Source of the DNA: Oceanobacillus sp. J11TS1
GTDB lineage: Bacteria; Bacillota; Bacilli; Bacillales; Amphibacillaceae
NCBI RefSeq assembly: GCF_018333215.1
Contig: NZ_BORO01000010.1
Coordinates: 1-64,000 of the forward strand
Direction of reading: 5' to 3'
Length of the DNA stretch: 64,000 nucleotides
A model generated the notes under the pieces. The model ran no database searches and was not told where the DNA came from. It was given only the letters and a program-made list of their open reading frames with translations. Below are positions 61,931 to 64,000 of the stretch, piece by piece (positions within the stretch are counted from its first letter, which is position 1; every line of letters begins with the position of its first letter). A program made the translations under genes and the position numbers.

Positions 61931-62240
61931 CCACAGCCCTATATTCCAAAGGGATGTGGTTAGTTTTTCTTGATATCTATAATGATTGTAAAATTGAATG
62001 TACTCGTCTATAGCTGTTCTTAGTTCTTCGAACGTTTCTGATTGAGTTTCTAATTAAAATTTTCTTCAAATCGACGATTTATATATTTTCATTCAGCGAT
62101 ATTCATAAATGCTTCCACTTTTTCATGAAAGGTTACCTTTTTCTTTATAATTCCCTGATTTTGTAGTTCACGTTCAGAAGGCATTCTGTTCAACCATTTA
62201 TAGTAGGCAGACCGTGCATCCCGGCTATTTCACAAAGAAA
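61931..62240 (-). pseudogene. remnant of an IS3-family transposase (OrfB)
   Basis: Minus-strand frames give CEIAG then, after a frameshift, RSAYYKWLNRMPSERELQNQ, KVTFHEKVEAFMNI and, after a large deletion, TAIDEYIQFYNHYRYQEKL. The first block is the N-terminus and the last the C-terminus of IS150/IS3-type OrfB; the DDE core between them is gone. A hairpin (CCACAGCCC with GGGATGTGG, 61931-61959) marks the lower end. It lies next to the M14 peptidase gene and is certainly inactive. Confidence 0.75.
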
Positions 62241-62245
62241 GGTAT

Positions 62246-63214
62246 TTAATTTTCATCTTCAAAGTACATGGCGGAGGTATATAGAAATAAGTATAATCCG
62301 GCCATTCCGTAATCAATTATTTGTTGATCACTTAATGGAGCGTCAAATCCCGTATCCCTGTCAACTTGTTTCGCTAATTCGAAAATATATGAAAGTGTAT
62401 ATGGGGTATACGGATTAGTTTGATTTCTCATATAGGTTCTAGATAATCCAGGATTAATCGGATTTTCATAGGCTGGTGCACCCCATTTTGTAAGGGGCTG
62501 ATCTGCATAAGAACGAATAGATTCTGCTATATAATCAAAATATTTATCAGTTTGTTTTTGCCCATTTCCTAGTACAATATTATTTCCTCCGTTTGCGCTA
62601 TATTGGCTTTGCATCATATGGATATCTAAATATGCAAAAGGTTTGAAAATATCCATGACCACTTTGACATTTTGTGATTCTGCCTGAGTAAAATTGTAAA
62701 AGTCTCTGTTTAGATCTTCCCCATTTGAATTATAGCGACCTGAGTTTAACTGATAAGGAATTGCTCTATCAAACCCATATGGATTAACGACAGGAATATA
62801 GATAATATGATACTCGCTTAATAATCTTTCTCTAAATTCCTCATCAGGAAACGTACCATCTCGTAAATCTTCCATAAACTGTAGGCTATATAATGTACCT
62901 TGCCATTCTGAACCATGCATTCCCGCAGTGATAAGAATTGAAGGTTTTTCCCTGTTGCCCAATTCAATCATGTGCATATCATAGTTGCCACTTTCGTCCT
63001 TTCCTATTTCGGTTACATGATCAAACTGATGAATTTCTTCTTCAACTTCACTGTAATCCTTATACTTTAAATCTCCAGAAAAACCATATGGAACTTTGAT
63101 AGTATGAATAACCTCATTATCAACGTTTTTTTCATTCTCAAGAGGGTTAATGTAAATGACTAGAATGAAAACTAATAAAATACTTAAGCCAACTATTAAT
63201 TTATTCTTATGCAC
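62246..63214 (-). CDS. secreted or membrane-anchored M14 zinc carboxypeptidase
   Basis: From the GTG at 63214 (TTTGGAG eight bases upstream) the protein has 322 residues with an N-terminal hydrophobic helix (KLIVGLSILLVFILVIYINP). The M14 domain has the zinc ligands in AGMHGSEWQG (His near 98 and Glu), LNRDFYNF as the Asn-Arg carboxylate site, LDIHMMQ (His near 198) and a catalytic Glu in YIFELAKQ near 276. Members cleave C-terminal residues, and some act on D-gamma-glutamyl or diaminopimelate bonds in wall peptides. The GTG at 63223 lies too close to the ribosome binding site. Confidence 0.82.
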   Translation of the reverse strand: MHKNKLIVGLSILLVFILVIYINPLENEKNVDNEVIHTIKVPYGFSGDLKYKDYSEVEEEIHQFDHVTEIGKDESGNYDMHMIELGNREKPSILITAGMHGSEWQGTLYSLQFMEDLRDGTFPDEEFRERLLSEYHIIYIPVVNPYGFDRAIPYQLNSGRYNSNGEDLNRDFYNFTQAESQNVKVVMDIFKPFAYLDIHMMQSQYSANGGNNIVLGNGQKQTDKYFDYIAESIRSYADQPLTKWGAPAYENPINPGLSRTYMRNQTNPYTPYTLSYIFELAKQVDRDTGFDAPLSDQQIIDYGMAGLYLFLYTSAMYFEDEN

Positions 63215-63397
63215 TATTGTCACTCCAAACGTTATTTTACGATACCTATTGTATCATTCATTAGGTATACCTCAATATTAACTTTCTTTAACATTTCTGC
63301 AATTTTGCAAGGGGGGTAGAAAAAAACAATTTCACCTATTTTATCGTACTCTACCCAGTCTTGCTTCGACTACAGTTCTGTAAAATTTGAAAAGTAA

Positions 63398-63626
63398 ACC
63401 ATTAGGACTTTTCCAGGATTAATTACCACAAAGGCTGAATTATCAGAGAATCCATCATCAGTTGCTCGGAATCCAACGTTGAATATTGTGTGATTGGACT
63501 TGTGCTGGGGCAATGCTTGGTGTAGGATTTGCATTTTCACTATAGTATTTAGCCAATACCATTAAAATAAAGCAGGATATGACAAAAAACTTGGAAGTGC
63601 CTGTACTTGATTATCTCCCATATTGA
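63398..63626 (+). pseudogene. remnant of a Wzz/YwqC-type chain-length regulator gene
   Basis: Frames read TIRTFPGLITTKAELSENPS and NPTLNIV, stop, then AGAMLGVGFAFSL, stop, then ANTIKIKQDMTKNLEVPVLD. This is the C-terminal membrane helix and the following tail of capsule chain-length regulators that partner BY-kinases. Stops and a frameshift interrupt it. The region 63215-63397 before it holds nothing recognisable. Confidence 0.6.
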
Positions 63627-63696
63627 CGAGAAGGATGTACAAACCAATCCTCTGCGAATCTATGCCAAACGGAATATGCAGGAAGGAGTGATTCGA

Positions 63697-64000
63697 CTGG
63701 CACGGAAAAAAGTTTAAGGATAAAAATAAAATCGGACATTTACCAATTTAAATCCGCCCTCACCCATTTCTGAGCAATATCGTACGCTTAGAACAAATTT
63801 GTAATTTGCATTTGTTGATAAAGGGATAAGACGATTCTTCTTACATCTGCGGGGATAGCGGAAGGGAAATCGATAACTGCCGTAAATTTAGCAGTTGGTT
63901 ATGAATAGCAAGGGAAAAAAGTATTGCTGGTAGATGTGGATTTACGTAAACCAATCATTCATTATACTTTCCAGTTAGATAACTTTCTTGAGTTGAGCAG
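63697..64000 (+). pseudogene. remnant of a capsule BY-kinase (YwqD/CapB type), continuing past the window
   Basis: After GGAAGGAG the frames read LARKK, a shift, KFKDKNKIGHLPI, stop, NPPSPISEQYRTLRTNL, stop, LLTSAGIAEGKSITAVNLAV then GYE stop, and QGKKVLLVDVDLRKPIIH. The Walker A loop (GxxEGKS) and the Walker A-prime block (VLLVDVDLRKP) of bacterial tyrosine kinases are recognisable. At least three stops and shifts show the gene is dead. Confidence 0.7.

Noticed and set aside
1-64000. tRNA, rRNA, riboswitch or replication origin
   Set aside because: I looked for characteristic conserved stretches and cloverleaf-like patterns and found none that I could support.

Overview
The window is low-GC DNA from a Gram-positive, spore-forming member of the Bacillaceae. 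The gene content (wall teichoic acid genes, YheC/D-type protein, YvrJ/DUF1659/DUF2922 trio, CsaB, LysM-P60 hydrolase), the strong AGGAGG-type ribosome binding sites, the TTG/GTG starts and the bidirectional hairpin terminators all point there. An Oceanobacillus/Virgibacillus-like genus is my best guess from sequence style, not a proven placement. It is almost entirely a cell-envelope island.

Region 1 (1-8.2 kb): a 21-bp tandem repeat block, a first tagO-like gene, a minus-strand csaA-like/DUF5693/csaB operon (pyruvylation of a secondary cell-wall polymer), and tagD-tagB. Region 2 (8.3-28 kb): a repeat-rich secreted glucosaminidase, an OatA-like acyltransferase, and the polymerising and decorating part of teichoic acid synthesis. 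That part comprises three large CDP-glycerol glycerophosphotransferases (one with two catalytic domains, one fused to a GT2 domain), a TarS-like and a TarM/TagE-like glycosyltransferase, gtaB, and a first tagG-tagH exporter. Region 3 (28-38.9 kb): glycerophosphodiesterase, a second tagO, the LCP ligase tagU, tagA and mnaA. These are followed by the yvrJ-DUF2922-DUF1659 operon facing a small sigma factor across an array of palindromes, a LysM-NlpC/P60 hydrolase, and nagA.

Region 4 (39.1-52.6 kb) is the most unusual part. It is a one-direction, tightly spaced operon of two GT4s, one GT2, two paralogous giant TPR-GT2-GTB proteins, a TupA-like ATP-grasp protein, and two paralogous proteins that fuse a cyanophycin-synthetase/GshF-like ATP-grasp domain to a degenerate acylphosphatase-like domain. 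No Wzx/Wzy pair is present. A glucosaminidase without a signal peptide, an amino-acid permease and a second tagG-tagH exporter (with an extracellular domain) follow. I infer a surface glycan carrying amino-acid or peptide substituents, comparable in concept to teichuronopeptide, exported by the second ABC transporter.

Region 5 (59-64 kb) is a decaying margin: a GntR regulator, a YheC/D-type ATP-grasp protein, an M14 carboxypeptidase, and remnants of an ATP-grasp gene, an IS3-family transposase, a Wzz-like chain-length regulator and a BY-kinase. No tRNA, rRNA or CRISPR array was seen.
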